A stretch of DNA of 64,000 bases from Alphaproteobacteria bacterium. Its GTDB lineage: Bacteria; Pseudomonadota; Alphaproteobacteria; Puniceispirillales; Marisalimonadaceae. The position numbers and the translations under genes were made by a program. The notes below the pieces were generated by a model, which saw nothing but the letters and a program-made list of their open reading frames with translations, had not been told where the DNA came from and made no database searches. Numbering within the stretch: position 1 is the first letter of the stretch; each line of letters starts with the position of its first letter. Below, piece by piece: positions 44,184-53,206 of the stretch. The DNA lies in the NCBI GenBank assembly GCA_004213885.1, contig SGYL01000004.1:1-64000 (forward strand), read 5' to 3'.

Positions 44184-45371
44184 ATGAATATTTCAGAAAA
44201 CATTAAAAAGATTCATGAAGAGGTTACCACTTGGAGACATGAACTTCACGCTAATCCAGAACTTTGTTATGAAGAAAATTGGACTGCAGAGTTTATTACT
44301 GAAAAGCTAAAATCATTTGGGATAGAAGTTCATAATAAGATTGGAAAAACAGGAGTTATAGGTGTTTTAAAAGGATCTAACTCTCAAGAACATAAAAGTA
44401 ATCGTTCAATAGGTTTAAGAGCTGATATGGATGCACTTCCCATTGAAGAAGAAAATGATTTTAACTATAAGTCAAAGTTTTTAGGAAAAATGCATGCTTG
44501 TGGTCATGACGGACATGTTGCTATGCTTCTTGGTGCAGCAAAAATTCTTTCAAAAGAAAAAAAATTCAGTGGTACAGTATATTTTATTTTTCAACCAGCT
44601 GAAGAAGGCGGCGGCGGTGGTTTAAAAATGATTAATGATGGTCTTTTTGATAATTTTCCAATGGAAAGTGTTTGGGGGTTACATAACTGGCCAGGTTTAG
44701 ATGTTGGAGAAATAGCTGTTCACAAAGGTCCCGTAATGGCGTCATTTGATCAATTCAGAGTATTAATTAATGGTGTTGGAGGTCATGCTGCTTCTCCACA
44801 TCATGCATCTGATCCAATAATTGCTACTTCTGGCGTGATACAATCTTTGCAGCAAATAGTTTCTAGAAAACAAAATCCTCTTGATCCAGTTGTTGTTTCC
44901 GTTACTAAAATAGAATCTGGTACAGCTTTTAATATTATTCCACAAGATGCTAATTTTATTGGAACAATAAGAACATTGAATCCTAAAACAAGATCCTTAG
45001 TTAAAGAACAATTTATTGATATTTGCAATTCGACTGCAAATGCTTACGGTTGTACTGCAAAGGTTGAAATTAATGAGGGTTATCCTGTTACTATTAATAC
45101 TTCGATGGAAAGTGACATTGCTATTGAAGTTGCAAAAAAAGTAGTTAAAACGAAAGATGTTAAAGATAATCTTGTACCATCTATGGGTGCTGAAGATTTT
45201 GCTTACATGCTTGAAAAAAAACCAGGAGCTTATATATGGTTAGGAGCAGGTGAAGGGAAAAGTGGTTGTATGTTACATAATTCAAAATATGATTTTAACG
45301 ATGAAATTATTCCATTAGGTGTTTCTTACTGGTATAATCTTGTTCAAAATCAGTTGTCGGTAGAAAGTTGA
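44184..45371 (+). CDS. M20-family amidohydrolase / metallopeptidase
   Basis: A 395-residue M20D hydrolase of the hippurate hydrolase/IAA-amino acid hydrolase type, splitting N-acyl amino acids. The N-terminal WRHELHANPELCYEE, the metal site MHACGHDGHVAML (about 106-118) and the catalytic Glu-Glu in PAEEGGGGG (about 148-156) are seen, with HNWPG and the C-terminal PSMGAEDFAYML giving further metal ligands. The dimerisation lid domain (about 190-305) is present. Cytoplasmic. It is divergent from the MFS gene; substrate unknown. A small membrane protein follows after 10 bases. Confidence 0.91.
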   Translation: MNISENIKKIHEEVTTWRHELHANPELCYEENWTAEFITEKLKSFGIEVHNKIGKTGVIGVLKGSNSQEHKSNRSIGLRADMDALPIEEENDFNYKSKFLGKMHACGHDGHVAMLLGAAKILSKEKKFSGTVYFIFQPAEEGGGGGLKMINDGLFDNFPMESVWGLHNWPGLDVGEIAVHKGPVMASFDQFRVLINGVGGHAASPHHASDPIIATSGVIQSLQQIVSRKQNPLDPVVVSVTKIESGTAFNIIPQDANFIGTIRTLNPKTRSLVKEQFIDICNSTANAYGCTAKVEINEGYPVTINTSMESDIAIEVAKKVVKTKDVKDNLVPSMGAEDFAYMLEKKPGAYIWLGAGEGKSGCMLHNSKYDFNDEIIPLGVSYWYNLVQNQLSVES

Positions 45372-45381
45372 TTTTATACTT

Positions 45382-45648
45382 ATGTTTTCTACCAAAAATA
45401 AGATAATTATATCTCTTTTTTTAGCAGTATTATTTCTTGTATTATATTTTGCTATTAAACTATGGTTTAATTGGGATTTTATAAGTATTAGTAATCACGG
45501 ATTTTTTGCTATTATAATTTGCATTGTTATGTCTTTTATTATTGGCTCAGGTTTAATGACCTTAGCATTTTTTTCATCAAAACATGGTTATGACGAAAAT
45601 GTTGACCATGATCTAGAGTCATTAATAGATAAATATAAAAAATCTTAA
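45382..45648 (+). CDS. Small membrane protein of unknown function
   Basis: An 88-residue protein I do not recognise. It has two clear hydrophobic helices (about 7-28 and 39-65) separated by a short loop (KLWFNWDFISISNHG), and a charged C-terminal tail (DENVDHDLESLIDKYKK). No signal cleavage motif or cysteine is visible. Gene order (10 bases after the M20 hydrolase, 85 bases before umuD) suggests it may be co-transcribed with the hydrolase. Codon use is like its neighbours, so it looks like a genuine gene. Confidence 0.75.
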   Translation: MFSTKNKIIISLFLAVLFLVLYFAIKLWFNWDFISISNHGFFAIIICIVMSFIIGSGLMTLAFFSSKHGYDENVDHDLESLIDKYKKS

Positions 45649-45697
45649 TATTTTTTTAATTATTGTTGAAAAAACTTTTCAATCATCTTTTTTTATG

Positions 45698-45720
45698 TAT
45701 AAATAGAACAAAACATGAAC
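45698..45720 (+). promoter_or_regulatory. LexA (SOS) box and -10 region of umuDC
   Basis: The exact direct repeat GAAC-N7-GAAC lies at 45706-45720 (AAAACAT between). This is the reverse complement of GTTC-N7-GTTC, the LexA site of Alphaproteobacteria. It lies 13 bases ahead of the umuD ATG. A -10-like TATAAA at 45698-45703 abuts it, so bound LexA would cover the expected transcription start. An AGAGGA Shine-Dalgarno sequence follows at 45723-45728. The SOS assignment fits the mutasome genes downstream. Confidence 0.85.
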
Positions 45721-45733
45721 AAAGAGGAATTAA

Positions 45734-46243
45734 ATGATTGAAAGTATAGAAAAAACAAAAGAGATATTAATTTTAAATGGACATTATTCACCTCAAGATA
45801 GTGTTAAAATATTTGATTTACCTAATTTTTTGAAAGATGAAGTGGTTCATTCAGATTCAGAATTACCCTTGTATAGTTGTAAAATATCTGCTGGGTTTCC
45901 TTCACCTGCAGATGATCATTTAGAAAGAAATTTAGATTTAAATAGCCATTTAGTTAAACATCCAGCTGCAACTTTTTTTGTTCGTGTCACTGGAGATTCT
46001 ATGATCGGCGCTGGAATTAATGATAATGATATATTGATAGTAGATAGAAGTTTAAAACCTTCACATGGCAAAATAGTTATTGCTGTAGTTGATGGTCACA
46101 TGACTGTTAAAAGGCTATATAAAGAATCTGGAAAATTAATTTTAATGCCAGAGAATACTTTATATAAACCAATTGAGATACAAGAAGATATGAACATTGA
46201 AATTTGGGGAGTAGTTGTTACAGCTATTCATTCTGTTTACTAA
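45734..46243 (+). CDS. umuD: SOS mutagenesis protein UmuD (S24 self-cleaving peptidase)
   Basis: UmuD cleaves itself on RecA-ssDNA and then activates UmuC. The 169-residue protein has the LexA-like peptidase pair Ser89 (VTGDSMIGAG) and Lys126 (HMTVKRLYK), 37 residues apart as in E. coli UmuD. The cleavage site is probably Ala53-Gly54 in KISAGFPSPADDH, a LexA-type Ala-Gly bond. The region before it is about 28 residues longer than in E. coli UmuD. An SOS box lies just upstream and umuC follows after 15 bases. Confidence 0.93.
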   Translation: MIESIEKTKEILILNGHYSPQDSVKIFDLPNFLKDEVVHSDSELPLYSCKISAGFPSPADDHLERNLDLNSHLVKHPAATFFVRVTGDSMIGAGINDNDILIVDRSLKPSHGKIVIAVVDGHMTVKRLYKESGKLILMPENTLYKPIEIQEDMNIEIWGVVVTAIHSVY

Positions 46244-46258
46244 AAAAGGTAAACAAAA

Positions 46259-47587
46259 TTGTATGCATTAGTTGATTGTAATAATTTCTATGTATCCTGT
46301 GAAAGGGTTTTTAATCCACTTATTAATAATAAACCTGTTGTTGTTTTATCAAATAATGATGGATGTATCATAGCTAGATCAAATGAAGCTAAAGCTTTAG
46401 GTATTCCTATGGGTGCACCATTGCATTTATGGAAAGATTTAATCAAAAAAAATAGGGTAATAGTTTATTCATCTAATTACACTTTATATGGAGATATGTC
46501 TTCTAGAGTAATGAACTCTTTTTATCACTTCACACCAGACGTTGAGGTCTACTCTATAGATGAAGCTTTTTTAGGTTTAGATGGATTTAATAAAAGTAAT
46601 ATTTATAAAAAAATGATTTTTATGAAAAAAAAAATATATCAATGGACAGGTATACCCGTTTCTGTGGGAATAGGGCCAACTAAAACGTTAGCAAAATTAG
46701 CTAACAGAATAGCAAAAAAATATGTAAATGAAGGAGTTTATAACCTTCAAGATCCAAACCAAATTACTCAAGTATTAAATGATTTAGAACTTGAAACAAT
46801 CTGGGGGATATCAAAAGGTTGGGCAAATAGATTGAAAAAAATTGGTATAAATAATGCCTTGCAATTACAGAGAGCTAATCCCAATCACATAAAACAACAT
46901 ATTTCTGTTGTTGGGAAAAGAATAGTGTATGAATTAAGAGGTATTTCAGCTTTAGATTTAGAACAAGTTCATTCTAAAAAATCTATCACGGTTTCGCGTT
47001 CATTTGGAGAAACGGTAACTGATTTACAAAGTTTAAAAGAAGCATTATCAAACCATATTTTTAGAGCAGCTGAAAAACTTCGATTACAAAGAGGTTTGTG
47101 TAGCTCTTTATGTGTTTTTATTAATACAAACAAGTTTAAAAAAAGTGAATCACAATATAGTAACTCTGGAGTAATAAATTTTGATGAGCCCATAAATAAT
47201 ACACCTGATTTGATCCAAGGTGGATTTAGAATATTAGAAAAAATTTATCGGTTGGGATTTAGTTATAAAAAAATCGGGGTTACGCTACTCGATTTAAACA
47301 TTAAAAGTGTAGAAATCAATTTAAATGAAGCGAGTTCTTTTTATAAATCAGAAGATTATACTATTCAGGGTAGTTTATTTAATAAAAATAAAAAAGATGA
47401 TATATTATCAAACAAACGAATGATAATGCTAGATTATGTTAATAATAAAATGGGTTCAAAAACTCTATTTTATGGATCTCAAGGATTATTAAAATCAAAA
47501 AAGAACAAAAGTAAATGGAATATGAAATCTCATTTCAAATCCAAATCATACACGACTAATTGGAATCAACTTTTGATTGTTAAATAA
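46259..47587 (+). CDS. umuC: Y-family DNA polymerase V catalytic subunit UmuC
   Basis: A 442-residue translesion polymerase. The start is a TTG at 46259 (MYALVDCNNFYVSCERVF), preceded by AAAAAGGT. The metal site includes DCNNFYV and the palm motif VEVYSIDEAFLGLDG at about residues 95-109; the helix-hairpin-helix region and the little-finger domain (KKSITVSRSFGETVTD, about 238-253) follow. The C-terminal DUF4113-like tail is present. It is co-transcribed with umuD under the SOS box and ends 4 bases before the convergent dacA-like gene. Confidence 0.95.
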   Translation: MYALVDCNNFYVSCERVFNPLINNKPVVVLSNNDGCIIARSNEAKALGIPMGAPLHLWKDLIKKNRVIVYSSNYTLYGDMSSRVMNSFYHFTPDVEVYSIDEAFLGLDGFNKSNIYKKMIFMKKKIYQWTGIPVSVGIGPTKTLAKLANRIAKKYVNEGVYNLQDPNQITQVLNDLELETIWGISKGWANRLKKIGINNALQLQRANPNHIKQHISVVGKRIVYELRGISALDLEQVHSKKSITVSRSFGETVTDLQSLKEALSNHIFRAAEKLRLQRGLCSSLCVFINTNKFKKSESQYSNSGVINFDEPINNTPDLIQGGFRILEKIYRLGFSYKKIGVTLLDLNIKSVEINLNEASSFYKSEDYTIQGSLFNKNKKDDILSNKRMIMLDYVNNKMGSKTLFYGSQGLLKSKKNKSKWNMKSHFKSKSYTTNWNQLLIVK

Positions 47588-47591
47588 AATA

Positions 47592-48794
47592 TTAATTTAA
47601 GCTTTTTTGAGGTAAAGGGATACAACTAAGTCCAGATGACCATAGTTCAGCACAAACAGATCTTGCTTGATTTTCAGCTAATTCAATAAACCTAACTCTC
47701 CAAAGAGGTTTCTTTACTTTTGAGTTTTCTAGAGGCTTATTAACTTTTTGTAAAGAAGCAGGTAAATTACCAAGTTGTTCAGGGGCTGCATTACGAGCTT
47801 TTTTTGCAGCAATATGTGCATTAAGTTTATTTTTAAAAGCTCCTATTTGTATAAACCAATCTTCTGATTCACTAACGGTATAAACAGAGAAGTTTTTTGG
47901 TTTTTTTACAACAGGATATGAAATAAAATCAGGTCTTTGGGAAGGTATTTCAGAGAGTTTAGCAGTTCGTACAACAGGAGTTTTAATAAATTTATTTAAT
48001 AACTTAACCATATGCTTATCTCTGGTTCTTGCCGTTTTCCCACCAAAAACAACTCCGATTATTCTTTGGCCATTTCTTTCAACAGAAGTAACTAAATTAA
48101 ATCCTGATGCGTTGGTATAGCCTGTTTTAATACCATCTGTACCAAAGTAAGAGCCAAGTAAATTATTATGATTACGATACTCAATACCATTAAACACAAA
48201 TGATTTTTTATTAAAAAAATAAAAAAATTTAGGAAAATTTTTTCTAATAGCTACTGCTAGTTTTGCCATGTCTCTTGCTGTAGAAAGTTGACCTTTGTTT
48301 GGAAGTCCGGATGCATTTTTAAAAATAGTACGAGTAAGACCAATACTTTTAGCTTTTTTAGTCATTTTGTATGCAAATCTTCTTTCAGTTTTTTCAAGGT
48401 TTTCTGCAACAACAGTAGCAACATCATTTGCTGATTTGGTAACGAGTGCAAGAATTGCTTGTTTAACAGTAATTTTTTGACCTGGGTATAACCCTAGTTT
48501 TGATGGGGGTTGCCTTGAAGCTCGTTTAGATACCTTAAGTTTAGTATTCATTTTAATTTTTTTGTTTTTTAATTTTTCAAAAATCATGTAGATTGTCATT
48601 ATTTTAGTAAGTGAAGCAGGGTAATTCCTCGTATCAGCATTAATTGAATGATAAACTTTTCCTGATTTTTCATTCATAATAATTGATGCGTATTTTCCGT
48701 AAGAAGGTTTATTAAGGTAAAATGAACTTATAAAAAAAAGGAATAAAATCAAAATTTTTATAAATGATGCTTTAAATGGGATAATAATATTCAT
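47592..48794 (-). CDS. D-alanyl-D-alanine carboxypeptidase with SPOR domain
   Basis: A 400-residue penicillin-binding protein (S11 family) that trims peptidoglycan pentapeptides. After a signal peptide of about 33 residues come the active-site motifs Ser61-L-T-Lys64, Ser121-A-Asn123 and Lys223-T-Gly225. The C-terminus has a SPOR domain at about 310-395 (WFIQIGAFKNKLNAH), which targets septal, denuded peptidoglycan. This DacA-plus-SPOR fusion is common in Alphaproteobacteria. It is divergent from clpS across 148 very AT-rich bases. Confidence 0.94.
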   Translation of the reverse strand: MNIIIPFKASFIKILILFLFFISSFYLNKPSYGKYASIIMNEKSGKVYHSINADTRNYPASLTKIMTIYMIFEKLKNKKIKMNTKLKVSKRASRQPPSKLGLYPGQKITVKQAILALVTKSANDVATVVAENLEKTERRFAYKMTKKAKSIGLTRTIFKNASGLPNKGQLSTARDMAKLAVAIRKNFPKFFYFFNKKSFVFNGIEYRNHNNLLGSYFGTDGIKTGYTNASGFNLVTSVERNGQRIIGVVFGGKTARTRDKHMVKLLNKFIKTPVVRTAKLSEIPSQRPDFISYPVVKKPKNFSVYTVSESEDWFIQIGAFKNKLNAHIAAKKARNAAPEQLGNLPASLQKVNKPLENSKVKKPLWRVRFIELAENQARSVCAELWSSGLSCIPLPQKSLN

Positions 48795-48942
48795 TTAAAA
48801 TTTTGAGTATAATAAATTATAATACATTATGTTGATATATATGTATATGTATATACAATATTTAGATGTTTAAAAAGACTTAATTTATAAAATATTTTCT
48901 AAAAGTATTGATACCAAAGTCTTTAATTATTAAATTAAATAT

Positions 48943-49290
48943 ATGAAAAAAAAATATTTCAACATCCGATCTGAATCAGAAGAAAATAATAACCAAACTG
49001 ATGGAAGTGTATTAACAAAGGTAAAGCCTAAAACAAAAAAACCATCTTTATATAAAGTTTTAATGTTAAATGATGATTACACACCAATGGAATTTGTTAT
49101 TGAGGTTTTAGAGAAATTTTTTGGAAAAAGACAAGATGAAGCTACACAAATTATGCTTCATGTTCATCAAAAAGGTATTGGTGTTTGTGGTGTTTATACA
49201 TATGAAATCGCAGAAACTAAAGCAGTACAAGTTACAAATTATGCCCGCAAATATGAACACCCACTTCAAATGCAATTAGAAAAGGAATAA
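48943..49290 (+). CDS. clpS: ClpS N-degron adaptor of ClpAP
   Basis: ClpS delivers N-end-rule substrates to ClpA. The 115-residue protein has the core fold with [20 protein letters not shown] (about 37-56), which carries the N-D-D and T-P-M-E-F-V residues of the N-degron pocket, and [20 protein letters not shown]. The first 35 residues are polar and disordered as usual. It precedes clpA by only 3 bases. The ClpAP N-degron pathway may also receive substrates made by Aat (58196-58870). Confidence 0.96.
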   Translation: MKKKYFNIRSESEENNNQTDGSVLTKVKPKTKKPSLYKVLMLNDDYTPMEFVIEVLEKFFGKRQDEATQIMLHVHQKGIGVCGVYTYEIAETKAVQVTNYARKYEHPLQMQLEKE

Positions 49291-49293
49291 ATA

Positions 49294-51582
49294 ATGTTAT
49301 CAAGATCATTAGAGGAAACATTAAGACGTGCAATGAATTTAGCATCCTCAAAAAAGCATGAGTTTGCAACTTTAGAGCATTTATTATTCTCATTGTTAGA
49401 AGATAAAGATGCAATTGAAGTATTTAAAGCATGTGGTGTTGATATAAAACTTCTAGAAGATGATCTTAATGGTTATTTAGATAAAGATTTAAAATCAATT
49501 GTTAGTTCAAATGAAGATATAGATACTCAGCCAACATCTGGGTTTCAACGTGTTGTTCAAAGAGCTGTTATTCATACTCAATCATCAGGAAAAAACGAAG
49601 CAAATGGAGCAAATGTTTTAGTTGCTATGTTTTCTGAAAGAGATTGTTATGCTGTATATTTACTTCAAAAGCAGAACATGAAAAGACTAGATGCTGTAAG
49701 TTTTATCAGTCATGGTCTTGCAAAAGATCCAAATTATTCTCAATCTACAACTAATGAAGATAAGGATGCGGAGACTCAAACAAATCCAAAAAAAGAAAGT
49801 GCATTAAAAAAATATGCTGTTGATCTGAATGAAAAATCTGCATCTGGAAAAATTGACCCAGTTATAGGAAGAAAGAAAGAACTTGATAGAACCATACAAG
49901 TTTTATGTAGAAGAACAAAGAATAACCCTCTATTGGTTGGTGATCCAGGTGTAGGAAAAACAGCTATAGCAGAAGGACTTGCAGATAAAATTGTTAAAGG
50001 TGAGGTTCCAGAAGTGTTGTTGAAATCCGAGATCTATGCTTTGGATATGGGGGCACTTCTAGCAGGAACAAGATATAGAGGAGATTTTGAAGAACGTTTA
50101 AAAGCAGTTATTAAAGAAATTGAAAAGAATGAAAATGCAATATTATTTATTGATGAAATTCATACGATAATTGGTGCTGGCGCTACGAGTGGTGGCGCAA
50201 TGGATGCCTCAAATTTACTAAAGCCTGTTCTTCAAACAGGCACACTTAGATGCATTGGTTCAACTACATATAAAGAATATAGAGGTTATTTTGATAAAGA
50301 CAGAGCTTTAGTAAGAAGATTTCAAAAAATAGATGTAAAAGAACCTAATGTCGATGATGCAATCAAAATTTTGATGGGGCTTAAATCAAGATATGAAGAT
50401 CATCATCAAATTAAGTTTACCAATGATGCAATTAAAACTGCAGTTGAATTATCCTTTAGATATATAAATGAAAGAAAACTTCCTGATAAGGCAATTGATG
50501 TGATTGACGAAACAGCTGCTGCACAGATGCTTCTACCACAAAATAAGAGAAAGAAAACAATTGATAAACAAGAAATAGAAGAAACAGTTGCTTTAATTGC
50601 TAGAATACCTCCAAAACATGTTTCTAAAGACGATAAAAAGGCACTTTTAAATTTAGAGAGTGATCTGAAAAGAATGGTTTATGGTCAAGATAAAGCTATA
50701 TCTGCCCTTGTTTCAAGTGTAAAATTGTCAAGGGCAGGTCTTAGAGAAGGAGAAAAACCAATAGGTTGTTATTTATTCTCTGGTCCTACTGGAGTTGGAA
50801 AAACTGAAGTGGCAAGACAATTGTCTGAGTCATATGGTATTAAACTTACTAGATTTGATATGTCAGAATATATGGAAAGACATACGGTTTCCAGATTGAT
50901 AGGTGCACCCCCGGGTTATGTTGGTTTTGATCAAGGAGGATTATTAACTGATGCAATTGATCAAAACCCCCATTCAGTATTACTTTTAGATGAAATTGAA
51001 AAAGCACATCCTGATTTGTTTAATTTATTACTTCAAGTAATGGACCATGGTAAATTAACTGATAATAATGGTAAGTCAGTAGATTTCAGAAATGTTATTT
51101 TAATTATGACAACTAATGCGGGGGCTTCAGAGTTATCTAAATCATCTATTGGATTTTTAAATGATACAAAAAACGATGCTGATACACAAGCAATAGAAAA
51201 ATTATTTACTCCAGAATTTCGCAATAGGTTAGATGCTATCATACCATTTGATTATTTAGATATAGAAGTAATTAAAATGGTAGTAGATAAATTTATAATG
51301 CAATTAGAGGCACAATTGTCCGATAAAGGTGTTTCTATAATGCTTTCTGATGAAGCAAGAAATTGGTTAGCAAAAAAAGGATATGATAAGATTTTTGGAG
51401 CAAGACCTTTAAATAGATTAATTCAAGAAAAAATTAAAAAACCACTAGCTGAAGAACTTTTGTTTGGAAAACTAGTAAAAGGAGGTAACGTTTTTGTAGA
51501 TAACAAAAAAGATGAATTAATTATTAAATCTGATTCTTCTACTAAAACATCAGATAAAAGAAATACAAAAATTAAGATTTAA
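49294..51582 (+). CDS. clpA: ATP-dependent Clp protease ATPase subunit ClpA
   Basis: ClpA unfolds substrates for ClpP. The 762-residue protein has the N-terminal ClpS-binding domain (about 1-145), a linker, AAA+ domain 1 with Walker A GDPGVGKT (about 216) and Walker B ILFIDEIHTIIG, and AAA+ domain 2 with Walker A GPTGVGKT (about 495) and LLLDEIEKAHPDL. There is no middle coiled coil of the ClpB type, so it is ClpA rather than ClpB or ClpC. It ends in the palindrome TTAA shared with the convergent FemAB-like gene. Confidence 0.96.
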   Translation: MLSRSLEETLRRAMNLASSKKHEFATLEHLLFSLLEDKDAIEVFKACGVDIKLLEDDLNGYLDKDLKSIVSSNEDIDTQPTSGFQRVVQRAVIHTQSSGKNEANGANVLVAMFSERDCYAVYLLQKQNMKRLDAVSFISHGLAKDPNYSQSTTNEDKDAETQTNPKKESALKKYAVDLNEKSASGKIDPVIGRKKELDRTIQVLCRRTKNNPLLVGDPGVGKTAIAEGLADKIVKGEVPEVLLKSEIYALDMGALLAGTRYRGDFEERLKAVIKEIEKNENAILFIDEIHTIIGAGATSGGAMDASNLLKPVLQTGTLRCIGSTTYKEYRGYFDKDRALVRRFQKIDVKEPNVDDAIKILMGLKSRYEDHHQIKFTNDAIKTAVELSFRYINERKLPDKAIDVIDETAAAQMLLPQNKRKKTIDKQEIEETVALIARIPPKHVSKDDKKALLNLESDLKRMVYGQDKAISALVSSVKLSRAGLREGEKPIGCYLFSGPTGVGKTEVARQLSESYGIKLTRFDMSEYMERHTVSRLIGAPPGYVGFDQGGLLTDAIDQNPHSVLLLDEIEKAHPDLFNLLLQVMDHGKLTDNNGKSVDFRNVILIMTTNAGASELSKSSIGFLNDTKNDADTQAIEKLFTPEFRNRLDAIIPFDYLDIEVIKMVVDKFIMQLEAQLSDKGVSIMLSDEARNWLAKKGYDKIFGARPLNRLIQEKIKKPLAEELLFGKLVKGGNVFVDNKKDELIIKSDSSTKTSDKRNTKIKI

Positions 51583-52718
51583 TTTTTAAATTTAAAAGGA
51601 TTATCATGATTATTAACATAATCAATATTTTCTTGAATATGTCTTTTTTCATCATTTATAAAAGCTGAAACAGCATTTCTAAATGAGGAGTTTGGAAGAT
51701 AATGATAACTAAAAGTTGGTTTAGCTAAATATCCTCTTTTAATTTTATGATGCCCTTGAGCACCAGCTTCAACAACCTTTAATTTTTGATCAATTGCATA
51801 ATCTATAGCCTGATAATAACACATTTCAAAATGCAGAAAAGGAACATCAATTTTAGATCCCCAATTTCTACCATATAAACAATTTTTATCAGTAAAATTT
51901 AGAGCACCAGCAACTATTTGATTATCTTTTTTCGCTATAATGAGAACAATTTTTTTATTTAACTTATCTGATATAGATGAGAAAAAATCTCTCGTTAAAT
52001 AAGCACTTCCCCATTTTTTATCTATTGTATCTAAATAAAATTTATAAAATTGATCCCAAATTGTAGAATTTAAATCATTACCAGTAATCCTATTTATAAC
52101 AATACCTGTTTTTTTAATATAATCTCTTTCTTTTTTAATCATTTTTCTTTTCGAACTTTTTAGCTCTGCTAAAAAATCTTCGAAACTAGAATAACCTTTG
52201 TTTTCCCAATGAAATTGTAAACCAACTCTTTTTAACCATCCTTTTTTTTCTAAAATATGATCAGTATTTTCATCTAAAAAATTTATATGAGCAGAACTTA
52301 AATTATTTTTATCCGTAAGATCCATCATAAATTGACTAATATTTTGAACTATGATTTCTTTTTTACTTTGTTTATATAAAAAACGTGGTCCTTTTACGGG
52401 TGTAAAAGGTATAGCTGAAATTAATTTAGGGTAGTATGAACCTCCTGCTTTTTGATAAGCGTTTGCCCAGCTATGATCAAATACATATTCTCCATAAGAA
52501 TGGCTTTTAAGGTAATTAGGTAAAATTCCTATAATTTTGTTATCAATATCTTTTACAATTACATGTTGTGGAAGCCAACCTGTCTCTGAACAAACAGATT
52601 TGGATTCTTCTAAGGCGTATAAGAAATCATAATTTGTAAATGGATGATCATTAATATTCAAGTCATTCCAAGCTTCTGAACCAATCTTAGATATATTTGA
52701 AATTATATCCAAATTCAT
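51579..52718 (-). CDS. FemAB/GNAT-like protein (PF04339 family)
   Basis: A 379-residue member of the peptidoglycan-biosynthesis/GNAT-like family PF04339 (formerly DUF482). Visible blocks are GWLPQHVIVKDIDNKIIGIL near residues 46-65, the strongly conserved CLYGRNWGSKIDVPFLHFEMCY (in part) near 283-300 and EAGAQGHHKIKRGY near 330. The double GNAT fold is expected from the family. No signal peptide. Its product is probably an aminoacyl or acyl transferase, but no substrate is known. It precedes the RidA gene's 3' neighbour and shares the stop palindrome with clpA. Confidence 0.8.
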   Translation of the reverse strand: MNLDIISNISKIGSEAWNDLNINDHPFTNYDFLYALEESKSVCSETGWLPQHVIVKDIDNKIIGILPNYLKSHSYGEYVFDHSWANAYQKAGGSYYPKLISAIPFTPVKGPRFLYKQSKKEIIVQNISQFMMDLTDKNNLSSAHINFLDENTDHILEKKGWLKRVGLQFHWENKGYSSFEDFLAELKSSKRKMIKKERDYIKKTGIVINRITGNDLNSTIWDQFYKFYLDTIDKKWGSAYLTRDFFSSISDKLNKKIVLIIAKKDNQIVAGALNFTDKNCLYGRNWGSKIDVPFLHFEMCYYQAIDYAIDQKLKVVEAGAQGHHKIKRGYLAKPTFSYHYLPNSSFRNAVSAFINDEKRHIQENIDYVNNHDNPFKFKN

Positions 52719-52724
52719 TTTATT

Positions 52725-53186
52725 TTATTTAAGCTCAAAAATACCTTCAATTTCAACTGGGGCATTAAGTGGAAGACTTGAGACACCTACTGCAAATCGA
52801 GAATGCTTTCCTTGTTCCCCAAACACTTTAACCATAATATCTGAGGCACCATTAATTATTGTTGGTTGTGATGTAAAAGATGAGGCTGACGCTACAAATC
52901 CACCTAATTTCACTACTCTTGAAACTTTATTAAGGTCTCCATTACAAGCTGATTTTAATTGGCTGATTAGTGCTAGAGCGCATAATTTTGCCATCTCAAT
53001 TGCATCTTCTGAGCTAACTGTTTCACCAACAATACCTGTTATTGGTATTTTTCCTTGTTTAAATGGTAATTGACCAGATATAAAAACAAGTTTGCTAGTA
53101 ATTATGTAAGGTACATAGTTCCCAGCTGGCGTTGAAGCATCTTCTAATTCTATCTGATGGTTTTTTAAATTTTCTTCAATATTCAT
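52725..53186 (-). CDS. RidA-family protein (YjgF/YER057c/UK114)
   Basis: A 153-residue RidA-superfamily protein. Canonical RidA hydrolyses reactive enamines and imines from PLP enzymes. The core pattern KLVFISGQLPFKQGKIPITG (about 32-51) and the C-terminal half ending APVEIEGIFELK match the family. At the position of the key Arg (usually near residue 105) I see no R-x-C-V motif; instead SFTSQPTIINGASD appears, so it may belong to the Rid2-Rid7 subgroup that lacks enamine deaminase activity. It lies between the FemAB-like gene and nrdJ. Confidence 0.82.
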   Translation of the reverse strand: MNIEENLKNHQIELEDASTPAGNYVPYIITSKLVFISGQLPFKQGKIPITGIVGETVSSEDAIEMAKLCALALISQLKSACNGDLNKVSRVVKLGGFVASASSFTSQPTIINGASDIMVKVFGEQGKHSRFAVGVSSLPLNAPVEIEGIFELK

Positions 53187-53206
53187 AAATTATATACTTT
53201 CACTGA

